Source of the DNA: Streptomyces sp. B21-083
GTDB lineage: Bacteria > Actinomycetota > Actinomycetes > Streptomycetales > Streptomycetaceae
DNA length: 64,000 nucleotides
Direction of reading: 5' to 3'
Assembly: GCF_036898825.1 (NCBI RefSeq)
Contig: NZ_JARUND010000001.1
Coordinates: 3,658,001-3,722,000, forward strand
Under the pieces are notes generated by a model. The model was not told where the DNA came from. It ran no database searches and was given only the letters and a program-made list of their open reading frames with translations. Positions 36,761 to 46,402 of the stretch are shown piece by piece. The stretch's first letter is position 1. The number at the start of each line of letters is the position of its first letter. A program made the translations under genes and the position numbers.

Positions 36761-37780
36761 TCAGGCGGGGAAGACCGGGATGTCCCGGTACCTGTTCCTG
36801 GCCTCGACACCGGCCGCGCCCGGGGCGATCCCCGGCATGAGGCACACCGGCGCTCGCTGGTTCGACCCGACGGCATACGCATCGCCGTGCCCACCGTGCC
36901 GGAAACCAGCACCGTCGACGACGACCCGATCACCGAGCGCCCCGTGGGGCACCCCGTCCGGCAGACCGCGCGCCGGACGCACAGACGCCCGCGAGACGAC
37001 CACGCCACCGCCACCCCACTCACCCGCCGCCGGCCCGTTCCGGACCTCCACAGCAGCGGACACCTGCGACGCCTTCTCCGGCGACGAGTGAGCGGCCGGG
37101 GATAAGGGGGAGGTGGGAGAGGCCTGGGGTGTGGGACGTGTGGGAGATGACGGGACGGTGGGCGAGGCGGGGACGCCCGGAAGCCCGGGCAGCTCAGAAA
37201 CCACCGGCAGCTGAGGGAGTCCCGGAACTTCCGGAACCACAGGCACCCCGGGCACCGCAGGCACCGCAGGCACCGCAGGCACCGCAGGCACGGCGGGCAC
37301 GGCGGGCACCCCGGGCACCCCGGGCACCCCGGGCACCGCAGGCACCGCAGGCACGGCGGGCACGGCGGGCACCCCGGGCACCCCGGGCACCCCGGGCACC
37401 GCAGGCACGGCGGGCACCGCAGGCACCCCGGGCACCCCGGGCACCGCACAAAGTTCGGGGAGTTCAGGTACCACGGGGAGTTCAGGGAGGGCCGGCACTG
37501 GGGGCAACGTCGGCGCCGGTGGTGACACCTCCGCCAACTCCTCGGTGACGGCCGCCACCGACCCAGCGACCAGTGGCCCGGCCTTCTCGACCACCGGCCG
37601 AACCGCACCGCCCACCCCTCGGAGCGACGGCGCACCCTCCGCCGCGTGCGCCCGCTCCCCGCAGAGGAACCCGAACACGAACAACCCGCCCACCAGCACC
37701 GCCACTCGCAGCGCGCGCCGCCCCGCCACCGCACGCGTCACACGCAGTACGGCGACGGGCAGGGCGGCTGGCCAGTTCAA
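36761..37780 (-). CDS. Secreted protein with elastin-like Val-Pro-Gly/Ala repeats
   Basis: A 339-residue predicted exported protein. The N-terminus has basic residues (RRALR), a hydrophobic stretch AVLVGGLFVFGFLCG and a possible AHA-A cleavage site around residue 47. Residues 113-180 are about 22 uninterrupted tripeptides VP(G/A) in blocks of GGG and AAA type; flanking parts are also proline-rich (ELPVVPELPELCAVPG). The C-terminal 80 residues are a different, folded-looking region (VVVDGAGFRHGGHGDAYAVG). TTG 37780 follows GGGAGAG. The function is unknown; VP-rich repeats can be elastic or adhesive, which is analogy only. The coding repeat is a 9-bp tandem array and is prone to length change. 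Confidence 0.62.
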   Translation of the reverse strand: MNWPAALPVAVLRVTRAVAGRRALRVAVLVGGLFVFGFLCGERAHAAEGAPSLRGVGGAVRPVVEKAGPLVAGSVAAVTEELAEVSPPAPTLPPVPALPELPVVPELPELCAVPGVPGVPAVPAVPAVPGVPGVPGVPAVPAVPAVPAVPGVPGVPGVPAVPAVPAVPAVPAVPAVPGVPVVPEVPGLPQLPVVSELPGLPGVPASPTVPSSPTRPTPQASPTSPLSPAAHSSPEKASQVSAAVEVRNGPAAGEWGGGGVVVSRASVRPARGLPDGVPHGALGDRVVVDGAGFRHGGHGDAYAVGSNQRAPVCLMPGIAPGAAGVEARNRYRDIPVFPA

Positions 37781-37979
37781 GAGGAAAAACTCTCCCGGGC
37801 GGCGATACGACGACGAACGCCATGGATCAGCGAGGAGCAGGGCGAGGCGGCGCCGATCCTCGCACGGCCCTCCCGAGGTCGCGCAAGTCCCCCGTTACCG
37901 ATGCGCCCTCATGTCCTTTTTGCCGACCGAAGCCGCCCTCATGACACTCACGTCATGCGGTTGACGCGGTTGACCCGGT

Positions 37980-39155
37980 TCACGCGGCGTCGGGTATCGG
38001 CAGCGGGCGCTTCTCGATCGCCGCGGCCATGATGTCCGGGAACAGATCGGGCGTGCAGGCTAACGCCGGTGCGCCCAGCGCCGCGAGTGCCGCCGCGTGC
38101 TCCCTGTCGTACGCCGGCGCCCCCTCGTCCGACAGCGCGAGCAGCGTCACGAACTGCACCCCGGAGGCCTTCATCGCGGCGACCCGCTTCAGCATCTCGT
38201 CGCGTATGCCTCCCTCGTAGAGGTCGCTGATCAGCACGACGACGGTCTCGGCGGGCCGGGTGATCTGCGACTGGCAGTACGCGAGCGCCCTGTTGATGTC
38301 CGTACCGCCGCCGAGCTGCGTACCGAACAGCACGTCCACCGGGTCGTCGAGCTGGTCGGTGAGGTCGACGACCGCCGTGTCGAAGACCACGAGCCGGGTG
38401 TCGATCGTCCGCATGGACGCCAGCACCGCCCCGAACACCGACGCGTACACCACCGACGCCGCCATCGAACCGGACTGGTCGATGCAGAGGACGACCTCCT
38501 TCTTCACCGACTGGGAGGCGCGCCCGTAGCCGATGAGCCGCTCCGGCACGATCGTGCGGTACTCGGGGAGGTAGTGCTTGAGGTTGGCCGCGATCGTGCG
38601 GTTCCAGTCGATGTCGTGATGGCGCGGCCTGCTGATACGGGCACTGCGGTCCAGCGCACCGGTGAGCGTGGCCCGGGTCCGCGTGGCGAGCCGCTTCTCC
38701 AGGTCCTCGACGACCTTGCGTACGACTGCTCTTGCCGTCTCCTTCGTCGTCTCCGGCATCGCCTTGTTGAGGGAGAGCAGTGTGCCGACGAGGTGGACGT
38801 CCGCCTCGACCGCCTCCAGCATCTCGGGCTCCAGCAGAAGGGCGGAGAGCCCGAGCCTGTCGATGGCGTCCCGCTGCATGACCTGGACGACGGACGACGG
38901 GAAGTACGTCCGGATGTCGCCGAGCCACCGCGCGACCGACGGCGCGGATGCCCCGAGCCCCGCCGAACGGTCCCGCCCCGCCCGGTCCTTGCCCCCGTCG
39001 CCTCTTCCGTAGAGCGCGGTGAGCGCCCCGTCCATCGCCGCGTCCTGTTTGGACAGCGCGCAGCCGATACCGTCCGCCGAGTCACCTCCGAGTACGAGGC
39101 GCCACCGCCGCAACCGCTCCCGTGCCGGATCCGCCGACTCCGTCGCCGTCGTCAT
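37980..39155 (-). CDS. VWA domain protein (MIDAS-type), last gene of the MoxR/DUF5682 operon
   Basis: A 391-residue protein. The N-terminal 210 residues are mainly helical (SSVVQVMQRDAIDRLGLSAL, NRTIAANLKHYLPEYRT). The C-terminal VWA domain has a complete metal-ion site: DQSGS (D226, S228, S230), T in QLGGGTDINRAL and D in ISDLYEGG. VWA proteins encoded with MoxR AAA+ ATPases act as substrate or assembly adaptors (family knowledge). ATG 39155 overlaps the DUF5682 stop by ATGA, so it is coupled. The 199 bases upstream of the next minus gene hold no recognisable gene. Confidence 0.85.
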   Translation of the reverse strand: MTTATESADPARERLRRWRLVLGGDSADGIGCALSKQDAAMDGALTALYGRGDGGKDRAGRDRSAGLGASAPSVARWLGDIRTYFPSSVVQVMQRDAIDRLGLSALLLEPEMLEAVEADVHLVGTLLSLNKAMPETTKETARAVVRKVVEDLEKRLATRTRATLTGALDRSARISRPRHHDIDWNRTIAANLKHYLPEYRTIVPERLIGYGRASQSVKKEVVLCIDQSGSMAASVVYASVFGAVLASMRTIDTRLVVFDTAVVDLTDQLDDPVDVLFGTQLGGGTDINRALAYCQSQITRPAETVVVLISDLYEGGIRDEMLKRVAAMKASGVQFVTLLALSDEGAPAYDREHAAALAALGAPALACTPDLFPDIMAAAIEKRPLPIPDAA

Positions 39156-41701
39156 GTCCCCACCCCCACCAGGTTGTTGTCGTCGACGCCCCCTTCACCC
39201 GCGCCCGTCGGCCCCAGCAGCAGCCGCAGCACCGGCAGCACGGCGTCCGCTCGCCGGGCGTCCAGGTCGGGTGCGAAGCCCGGCATACCGGCTGCGCCGG
39301 TCACCGCGCTCCCCCGCTTTCCCGGACCGCGCCGGACCAGTTCCCCCAGCGTTCTGCGCACTCCGGGCTCGTACGCCGAGAACGTGCGCCTCAGCAGGGG
39401 CAGCACGTCGGTGAACGCCTCCGCCGGCACCCGGGTCAGCCAGTCGTCGACCAGCCCGAGCAGCCGTTCGTCGTGGACGAGCAGCATCCCGCCCCCGGAG
39501 CCGCCCCCGACGAACCCCTCGATCCACGCTGCCGCGTCCCCGGGCCCCGTCCCCGGTGACAGCACGAGGCCCATGAGCACGGCCGCCTCGTCGTGCGCCA
39601 ACTCCCCGTCGTCCAGCAGCAGTCGTACGGCCCGCCCGCGCACGACCCCGGCCACGCTGTCCCGCCCGGACAGCACCCGGAGCACGGAGTGCCAGCGGCG
39701 CCGCAGCTCACTGTGGCGTCCCGGCACGGCGACATCAGCGCAGCTGCTCGCCTCCGCGTCCGCGGGGCCGCTCGCGGGAGTACTCGAGACGGGACTACCT
39801 GTGACGGGAGTACCTGAGACGGGATCCGGGCGCGCGGTCTCGCCGAGCAGCCCCACCGCCCCGTGCACCGCGTCCACATGGCGCCGCATCTCCTCGGCGG
39901 CCTCCGTGTCGAGAGCGGCGCAGGCCGGGGGCAGGCCGACGAAGACGCGCTCTGCGAGGCCCGCCGCGACCTCGGTCAGCGCCCGGGTGTCCGTGCCGCG
40001 TACGTCGCCGTAGCGCAGGGACCGGACCAGCGCCGGCAGTGCCTGGGCCAGATGGCCCACGTCGGCGTCCAGGGCCGCGCGGTCGGCGAGGACGCGCATC
40101 ACCACGGGGAGCGCGTCGGACAGTTCGGCGAGCAGACAGCGCTCGGCGAGAGCGGTCACGCCGGCCAGCGAACCCGCCCCCACGGCGTCGGCCTCCGCCC
40201 TGGCGGTCGCCGCCGAGAGCACGGTCGTCCCCCACACACCGGCCTCGGCGATCCGTACCGCCAACTCCGGCTCCCACCGCAGCCGCCACGTCTCCCGGAA
40301 GGTACCCGTGCTGCCACGCGTCGCCGCCGGCTCACCCCACCCGACCCCGAGCAGCCGCAGCCGGTGCAGCAGCCGACTGCGCTCCGCGTCGGTGTCCTTG
40401 CGCAGGTCGAGCTCCAACTCCCGCTCCAGCGCATCCGGTTTGAGCCGCAACCGGCGCTGGAGCCGCGTCAGGTCACGCTGCAACGGGACAGCGGGCGCCG
40501 ACTCGGGAACCTCCCCGAGCACGTCCCCGACGACGAGCCGGTCGTGCACCAGGGCCAGCGGGACATCCGAGCCCTCGCACATCACCGCCCGCACGGCGTC
40601 GGTCGTCTCGGTCAGCCCCGGCAGCGGGCGGCCCCGCATCGCGCCGAGCGTCTCCGCCAGCCGCACCGCCTCGATGACGTGCGCCGAGGAGACCATCCTG
40701 TCCTCGTCGCGCAGCAGCCCGGCCACCTTGGTCATCCACCGCTCGACCGGCCGGTCCCGCGCACCGAACAGATGCCCGTACCAGCCGGGCGAGTCGATGC
40801 CCGCCCCGTAACCGCTCGCCCGCGCGAGCCTGCGATGCGTCCACGGCACCCAGGTCACGTCCACCTTGACCTTGGGCAGACCCTTCAGCAGTGCCCGGTC
40901 GGCGCCGACGCCGACCTTCTGACGCAGCGCGGGCACATGCCAGGCGCCGCACACCACGGCCACTGCGGCATCCCCGAACTCTCGCTGTGCCGCCCGTACT
41001 TGGAGGCGCATGTATGCCTCCCGCACCGGGTCCCGGTCGTGGCCCCCGGTCCCGTACACCTCCCGGAGCGCGCCCATGGCCTCTTCGAGCACCTCGAAGG
41101 GAGCGAACGCGTCTCCCTCCCCCGTCCCCCGGTGTTCGACTACGTCCTCCCACCAGCGCTCCGGATCGTCGTAACCGCCGGTCCGCGCGAGCACGGCGAG
41201 CGGATCGACCCGCACGTCGGCACCCGGGGCAATATCCGGGTCGGCATCAGGGGCGGCCTCCCGAGCGGTATCCGCATCCGTATCCGCTTCCGGCACCCGG
41301 CCCTCGTCTCCCCCCTCCTGGCCGTCGCCCTCACCCCCGGCTCCGCCCTCGTCCTCCTTTTCCCACGCCAGCGTGTGTGTGGCGGGGAGGTCGATGAACC
41401 GGGCGGGAACCCCGTGTTCCAGGGCCCAGCGGATCGCCACCCACTCCGGGGAGAACTCGGCCAGCGGCCAGAACGCCGAGCGGCCGGGTTCGTCCACTGC
41501 GTGGGCCAGCAGGGCGACCGGCGGTCGCATGTCCTCGTCGGCGGCCAGCGGGATCAGGGCGTCGGCCTCGGGCGGCCCCTCGATCAGTACGACCGCCGGC
41601 CGCGCCGCCGCCAACGCGGCCCGTACCGCCCGCGCCGACCCGGGCCCGTGATGACGCACGCCGAGCAGCAACGGCCCGGCGCCACCCTCGACGTCGGTCA
41701 C
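39152..41701 (-). CDS. DUF5682 family protein
   Basis: An 849-residue protein. The N-terminus LLLGVRHHGPGSARAVRAAL (HHGPGS at 17-22) and VVLIEGPPEAD (41-47) recalls the EreA/ChaN/TraB-type fold where paired histidines and glutamates act in hydrolysis; catalytic activity here is inferred only. The middle (about 140-200) is an acidic low-complexity insert (EDEGGAGGEGDGQEGGDEG). The rest is helical and repeat-like. GTG 41701 is preceded by CAGGAGG at 8 bases, so the in-frame codon 7 residues upstream is rejected; that site is itself the source of the ribosome-binding sequence. Overlaps the VWA gene by ATGA and lies 160 bases after the MoxR gene. Confidence 0.82.
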   Translation of the reverse strand: MTDVEGGAGPLLLGVRHHGPGSARAVRAALAAARPAVVLIEGPPEADALIPLAADEDMRPPVALLAHAVDEPGRSAFWPLAEFSPEWVAIRWALEHGVPARFIDLPATHTLAWEKEDEGGAGGEGDGQEGGDEGRVPEADTDADTAREAAPDADPDIAPGADVRVDPLAVLARTGGYDDPERWWEDVVEHRGTGEGDAFAPFEVLEEAMGALREVYGTGGHDRDPVREAYMRLQVRAAQREFGDAAVAVVCGAWHVPALRQKVGVGADRALLKGLPKVKVDVTWVPWTHRRLARASGYGAGIDSPGWYGHLFGARDRPVERWMTKVAGLLRDEDRMVSSAHVIEAVRLAETLGAMRGRPLPGLTETTDAVRAVMCEGSDVPLALVHDRLVVGDVLGEVPESAPAVPLQRDLTRLQRRLRLKPDALERELELDLRKDTDAERSRLLHRLRLLGVGWGEPAATRGSTGTFRETWRLRWEPELAVRIAEAGVWGTTVLSAATARAEADAVGAGSLAGVTALAERCLLAELSDALPVVMRVLADRAALDADVGHLAQALPALVRSLRYGDVRGTDTRALTEVAAGLAERVFVGLPPACAALDTEAAEEMRRHVDAVHGAVGLLGETARPDPVSGTPVTGSPVSSTPASGPADAEASSCADVAVPGRHSELRRRWHSVLRVLSGRDSVAGVVRGRAVRLLLDDGELAHDEAAVLMGLVLSPGTGPGDAAAWIEGFVGGGSGGGMLLVHDERLLGLVDDWLTRVPAEAFTDVLPLLRRTFSAYEPGVRRTLGELVRRGPGKRGSAVTGAAGMPGFAPDLDARRADAVLPVLRLLLGPTGAGEGGVDDNNLVGVGT

Positions 41702-41861
41702 GCCACTCGCCTCCTGCGCCAAGTCGAGTCACCGTCGCCGACCGCCGCACTCACGCCCCCGACCCGCATGGACACCGAACCGCCTCCCATCGACAACCCG
41801 TACACACACCTCTGCACATCCACGCCCGCACCCGCACCCCTGCCCCTGCCCCTGCGCCCGC

Positions 41862-43037
41862 TCACGCGCTCACCTCCCGGCACGCCCGGTAGAAGTCCTT
41901 CCAGCCGTCGCGTTCGCGGACCACCGCCTCCAGGTACTCCTGCCAGACGACCCGGTCGGCCGCCGGATCACGGACCACCGCGCCGAGGATGCCCGCGGCG
42001 ACGTCGGAGGCCCGCAGGACGCCGTCGCCGAAGTGGGCCGCCAGGGCCAGGCCGCTGGTGACGACGGAGATCGCCTCGGCGGTGGACAGGGTTCCGCTGG
42101 GCGACTTCAGCTTCGTCCGGCCGTCCGACGTGATGCCGTCACGCAGTTCGCGGAAGACGGTCACGACACGGCGGATCTCGTCGACACCGTCCGGTACGGC
42201 CGGCAGGTCGAGCGAGCGGCCGATCTGGTCGACCCGGCGCGAGACGATGTCGACCTCGGCGTCGGCGCTCTCCGGCAGCGGCAGCACCACCGTGTTGAAC
42301 CGGCGGCGCAGGGCGCTGGACAGCTCGTTGACCCCGCGGTCGCGGTCGTTGGCCGTCGCGATCAGGTTGAACCCCCGGACCGCCTGCACCTCCTGCCCCA
42401 ACTCCGGTATCGGCAGGTTCTTTTCCGACAGGATCGTGATCAGCGTGTCCTGCACGTCGGCCGGGATGCGGGTCAGCTCCTCGACGCGGGCCGTCATCCC
42501 CTCCGCCATCGCCCGCATGACGGGGCTGGGCACGAGGGCCTCGCGGCTCGGGCCGTGCGCGAGCAACCGGGCGTAGTTCCAGCCGTACCGGATCGCCTCC
42601 TCCGGTGTGCCGGCCGTGCCCTGGACCAGCAGTGTCGAGTTGCCGCTGACCGCCGCCGCCAGATGCTCGGACACCCAGGTCTTCGCCGTGCCGGGCACGC
42701 CGAGCAGCAGCAGGGCACGGTCGGTCGCGAGGGTGGTGACGGCGACCTCGACGATGCGGCGCGGACCCACGTACTTCGGGGTGATCACCGTGCCGTCGGC
42801 CAGCGTGCCGCCCTGCAGGTACATGGCGACGGCCCACGGCGACAGTTTCCAGCGGGCCGGGCGCGGACGGTCGTCCTGCGCGGCCAGCGCCGCGAGTTCG
42901 GCGGCGAAGGCGTCCTCGGCGTGCGGGCGCAGTTCCTCCGTGCCCAATTCATCCGTGGTCAGTTCGTCCGTGCCGTTCGCGTGAGCGGACTGCTCGTGAC
43001 GCGGGTCGACGGATGTCGGTTCAGCGGAAACAGGCAT
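41862..43037 (-). CDS. MoxR-type AAA+ ATPase
   Basis: A 391-residue AAA+ ATPase. A variable acidic 60-residue N-terminus precedes KLSPWAVAMYLQGGTL. Walker A is GVPGTAKT (113-120). The Walker B region reads ARVEELTRIPADVQD (183-197), sensor 1 is FNLIATANDRDRG (223-235) and the arginine finger region is LRRRFNTV (243-250). MoxR ATPases remodel or activate partners, commonly a VWA protein. ATG 43037 follows GGAGGGGG. It heads the minus-strand operon MoxR-DUF5682-VWA and is divergent from the SWIM gene across 167 bases, which suggests joint control. Confidence 0.88.
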   Translation of the reverse strand: MPVSAEPTSVDPRHEQSAHANGTDELTTDELGTEELRPHAEDAFAAELAALAAQDDRPRPARWKLSPWAVAMYLQGGTLADGTVITPKYVGPRRIVEVAVTTLATDRALLLLGVPGTAKTWVSEHLAAAVSGNSTLLVQGTAGTPEEAIRYGWNYARLLAHGPSREALVPSPVMRAMAEGMTARVEELTRIPADVQDTLITILSEKNLPIPELGQEVQAVRGFNLIATANDRDRGVNELSSALRRRFNTVVLPLPESADAEVDIVSRRVDQIGRSLDLPAVPDGVDEIRRVVTVFRELRDGITSDGRTKLKSPSGTLSTAEAISVVTSGLALAAHFGDGVLRASDVAAGILGAVVRDPAADRVVWQEYLEAVVRERDGWKDFYRACREVSA

Positions 43038-43204
43038 GGCTCGGTCCCCCTCCAGCTCGGCCGGTCTTGGCCCGTTCGGATCTGGTGACCACACTGCACC
43101 ACGCCACTGACAACGCGTTCTGACCTGCTGGTATGTGGTTTTGCGGGCTGGGCGGGGATCGCTGCGAGGACCGATTGTCAGTGCCGGGATCTACCTTCGA
43201 TGTC

Positions 43205-44563
43205 ATGACTCAGCAGGGGGTGCGCTGGACAGCGGATCAGGTGCTGGCACTGGCGCCTGACGTCTCGTCACGCAAAGCGGGAAGCAAACTCGGCGCGGCC
43301 GGACCGTGGTCGGAGGCCGGCAGTACCGACGAGGGGACGGTGTGGGGACTGTGCAAGGGCAGTGGCAGCAAGCCGTATCAGACGGTCGTCGACATCGCGG
43401 ACGCCACCGGGCCCGCGTACAAGTGCAGTTGTCCGAGCCGCAAGTTCCCGTGCAAGCACGCGCTCGGCCTGCTGCTGCTCTGGGCGGGCGGGGACGGCGC
43501 GGTGCCGCGAGGGGAGGCGCCGGGCTGGGCGGAGGAATGGCTGGCGGGGCGGCGGAAGCGTGCGGAGGAGAAACGGGCGGCGGGGGCGGCCGGTTCCCCG
43601 ACCGGGTCCGGTGATCCGGAGGCGGCACGGCGCAGGGCGGAGCGCCGGGCCGAGCGGATCACGGCGGGGGCAACAGAGTTGGAGCAGCGCCTCGCCGACC
43701 TGTTGCGCGGCGGCCTGGCCACCGCCGAGCAGGCGGGATACGGGCTGTGGGAGGAGACTGCGGCCCGCATGGTCGACGCACAGACGCCCGGACTGGCGGC
43801 GCGGGTAAGGGAGTTGGGGGCGATCCCGGCGTCCGGTCCGGGCTGGCCGGTGCGACTGCTGGAGGAGTGCGCGCTGCTCCATCTCCTCGACCGGGGCTGG
43901 CTGCGCCGGGACGAGCTGCCGGAGGGTCTGGCGGCGACAGTACGGTCCCGGATCGGCCTGCCCGGTTCGGCGGACGGCCCGCCGGTGCGCGACCACTGGC
44001 TGGTCCTCGCCCAGTACGAGACGGCGGACGCCCGTCTGACGACCCGCCGGATCTGGCTGCACGGTGCGGAGTCGGGCCGCACGGCCCTGCTCCTCTCTTA
44101 CGGGGCGGCCGGCCGCGCCCCCGAACTGGCACTGCCGGTCGGTCTGGCGTTCGAGGCAGAGGTGTCCGTGTACCCAGGTGCCGGACAGCTCAGGGCGGCC
44201 CTGGGCGAACGGTTCACAGCGCCCGCACCGACGGACGTACGGCCGCCGGGGACGACGACCACACGCGCGGCCGAGCGCTACGGGGAGGCACTCCAGGGCG
44301 ACCCCTGGCTGGACTCCGTCCCGGTGACGCTGGACCGGGTCATACCCGTCCCGGACGGCAGATCCTGGCAACTGGCCGACACCGACACCGACTTGGCGCT
44401 GCCTCTGGCCCCCTCCGCCGTCGCCCACCCGGGCCTGTGGCGCCTCGTCGCCCTGTCGGGCGGGGCGCCCGTCACGGTCTTCGGCGAGTGCGGTCACCGG
44501 GGTTTCACCCCTCTGACCGCCTGGCCTGAGGGGACGGCCGGACAGGCGGTCCCACTGTGCTGA
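43205..44563 (+). CDS. SWIM zinc-finger protein
   Basis: A 452-residue protein with a SWIM zinc motif C-x-C-x6-C-x-H (C74, C76, C83, H85 in KCSCPSRKFPCKHALGLLL). The N-terminal part GVRWTADQVLALAPDVSSRK is usual for Streptomyces SWIM proteins coded beside MoxR/DUF5682 genes. After a charged helical linker (RRRAERRAERI) the C-terminal 270 residues form a domain of unknown function (LLEECALLHLLDRGWLRRDE; ARLTTRRIWLHG). SWIM domains bind DNA or proteins. ATG 43205 lacks a clear ribosome site; TACCTT lies 10 bases upstream, so a near-leaderless message is possible. Followed by DUF5691 after 89 bases. Confidence 0.85.
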   Translation: MTQQGVRWTADQVLALAPDVSSRKAGSKLGAAGPWSEAGSTDEGTVWGLCKGSGSKPYQTVVDIADATGPAYKCSCPSRKFPCKHALGLLLLWAGGDGAVPRGEAPGWAEEWLAGRRKRAEEKRAAGAAGSPTGSGDPEAARRRAERRAERITAGATELEQRLADLLRGGLATAEQAGYGLWEETAARMVDAQTPGLAARVRELGAIPASGPGWPVRLLEECALLHLLDRGWLRRDELPEGLAATVRSRIGLPGSADGPPVRDHWLVLAQYETADARLTTRRIWLHGAESGRTALLLSYGAAGRAPELALPVGLAFEAEVSVYPGAGQLRAALGERFTAPAPTDVRPPGTTTTRAAERYGEALQGDPWLDSVPVTLDRVIPVPDGRSWQLADTDTDLALPLAPSAVAHPGLWRLVALSGGAPVTVFGECGHRGFTPLTAWPEGTAGQAVPLC

Positions 44564-44652
44564 GGCGACGGGACGCCCCAGGGCTCACGCCACGACGACT
44601 CGCTACGGCTCCACTCCTGCCCCGACTCCCGACTCCCGACGAAGGGAATGCC

Positions 44653-46371
44653 ATGACCGGCAGCAGCGCTAACTCCCAGGCAGGCTCCTCCCCCGCAGGC
44701 TCATCCTCCGTGGGCTCGCCCTCCGCAGGTGCCTGGGAGGAGTTGGTCACCGCGGCGCTGCTCGGCACGGAGCGGCGTACACCCGCGGGTTGCCCGCCCG
44801 GCAGGCAGGCACCGGTCGCGCTGCTCGGCGCGGCGGCCGTGGAGACCGTACGGCGGCGGGCGGGGCTGCGGCCGGCCCGGGCGGCGACGCGACCGGAACC
44901 CGCGGCGGCGGACCCTCGACCGTCGCTGCCGCCGGCCGCCGCCCGCAGGCTCGCGCTGCTGCTGGCCGACCGGGCAGGCACTCCCGGCGGCAGCGGTCGC
45001 CGGGGGACAGCGCCGGATCTGATGGAGTTGTTGCCCCAATGGCTCGCGGCGGCGAACACACATGGCTACGCGGCCCCACCCCAGACGCTGCCCGCGCTGC
45101 TCGACGCGGCCAGGGGGCGTACGGATCTACGCCCGGCGGCGTTGGCGTTCGCGGGCCCGCGCGCGCTGTGGCTCGCCCGGCTGAACACGGACTGGCGGTT
45201 CGCCCTGCGCTCGACCCCGGGCGGCGGCGCGGCCCTGCCCGGCGTCGAGGAGTCGGATCGGATCCGGCGGCTGTGGCAGGAGGGCCTGTTCGCCGAACGC
45301 GTCTCCCTCCTCGCGGCGATTCGCGCGCGAGAGCCCGCCGCCGCCCGGGAGTTGCTGGAGACGACCTGGTCGACGGAGCGGGCCGAGGACCGGCTGATGT
45401 TCCTCGACTCGCTCCGCATGGGACTGCACGCCGAGGACGAGCCCTTCCTGGAACGGGCGTTGGCCGACCGCAGCCGCAACGTCCGGGCCACAGCTGCCGA
45501 GTTGCTGTCCGCCCTGCCTGATTCGGCGCTCGCCGCCCGGATGGCGGTCCGGGCGGGAGCGTGTGTGGCCCTCGACCACACGAACAGCACAGACGTCACG
45601 AACAGCGGCGGTGACGGTACGAAAGGCGGGCCCGCGCTCGTCGTCGAGGCACCGCACGAGTGCGACGCGGGCATGGAGCGAGACGGTGTCGTGGCCAAGG
45701 CCCCGGCAGGTCGGGGCGAACGGTCCTGGTGGCTCGGCCAGTTGGTGGAGGCCACCCCGCTCGGCTCGTGGTCGGCGCGGCTCGGTGGACGTACGCCTGA
45801 GGAGATCGTGGCGCTGCCGGTGGCCGACGACTGGCAGGGTGAGCTGCACGCCGCGTGGTGTCGGGCGGCGGTGCGGCAGCGGGACGCCGACTGGTCCCGG
45901 GCGCTCCTCGGCGGGCCCTCGACACCCGAGGCCGGCGGGCCCGGAGCGGTGTCCCTGGCGGAGCGGGCGAAGCTGCTCGCCACGCTGGACTCCGCCGAAC
46001 GGGCCGAGTGGGTAGCGGGGTTCATCGCAACGCACGGACTGTCCGAGGCCTTCCAGCTGCTCGGGGTGTGCGCGGTGCCGTGGGCTCCGCCGCTCGGGCG
46101 GGCAGTGGTCGACGCGCTCAATATCGCGCGGGACGCGGGGAGTTACCCATGGAGCTTCAGCGGAGTGATGGGGCTGGCGGAACGCTGCCTGGACCCCTCC
46201 GAGGCCGGCCGCCTCGACGGCCTGCTGGCGATCCCGGACGAAGGGGAGGACGCGTCGCCGGGCGCGGGAAGCTACTGGGCGGAGGCATTCCAGCGCCTCG
46301 TGGGCACCTTGCGCCTGCGCGCGGCGATGGCGGAAGAACTGGCGCCGGGCCGGTCGGCGGGCAATGCCTGA
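44653..46371 (+). CDS. DUF5691 family protein
   Basis: A 572-residue protein of the DUF5691 family. Family blocks: WEELVTAALLGTERRTP near the N-terminus, PDLMELLPQWLAAANTHGYA, FLDSLRMGLHAEDEPFLERA then DRSRNVRATAAELLSALPDS (HEAT-like helical repeat), and RSWWLGQLVEATPLGSW. The helical-repeat look suggests a scaffold. A Ser/Gly/Ala-rich stretch of 20 residues follows the start. ATG 44653 is preceded by GAAGGGA; the frame is open 32 codons upstream without family similarity. It is co-oriented with the SWIM gene and belongs to the same conserved set as the divergent MoxR/DUF5682/VWA operon. Confidence 0.82.
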   Translation: MTGSSANSQAGSSPAGSSSVGSPSAGAWEELVTAALLGTERRTPAGCPPGRQAPVALLGAAAVETVRRRAGLRPARAATRPEPAAADPRPSLPPAAARRLALLLADRAGTPGGSGRRGTAPDLMELLPQWLAAANTHGYAAPPQTLPALLDAARGRTDLRPAALAFAGPRALWLARLNTDWRFALRSTPGGGAALPGVEESDRIRRLWQEGLFAERVSLLAAIRAREPAAARELLETTWSTERAEDRLMFLDSLRMGLHAEDEPFLERALADRSRNVRATAAELLSALPDSALAARMAVRAGACVALDHTNSTDVTNSGGDGTKGGPALVVEAPHECDAGMERDGVVAKAPAGRGERSWWLGQLVEATPLGSWSARLGGRTPEEIVALPVADDWQGELHAAWCRAAVRQRDADWSRALLGGPSTPEAGGPGAVSLAERAKLLATLDSAERAEWVAGFIATHGLSEAFQLLGVCAVPWAPPLGRAVVDALNIARDAGSYPWSFSGVMGLAERCLDPSEAGRLDGLLAIPDEGEDASPGAGSYWAEAFQRLVGTLRLRAAMAEELAPGRSAGNA

Positions 46372-46402
46372 ACCGCGGCCGAGAGCCACCCGCACCCAGG
46401 CC

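Noticed and set aside
37240..37449. CRISPR or intergenic repeat
   Set aside because: The 9-bp array keeps one frame in a protein with an export signal and unique flanks, so it is a coding repeat.
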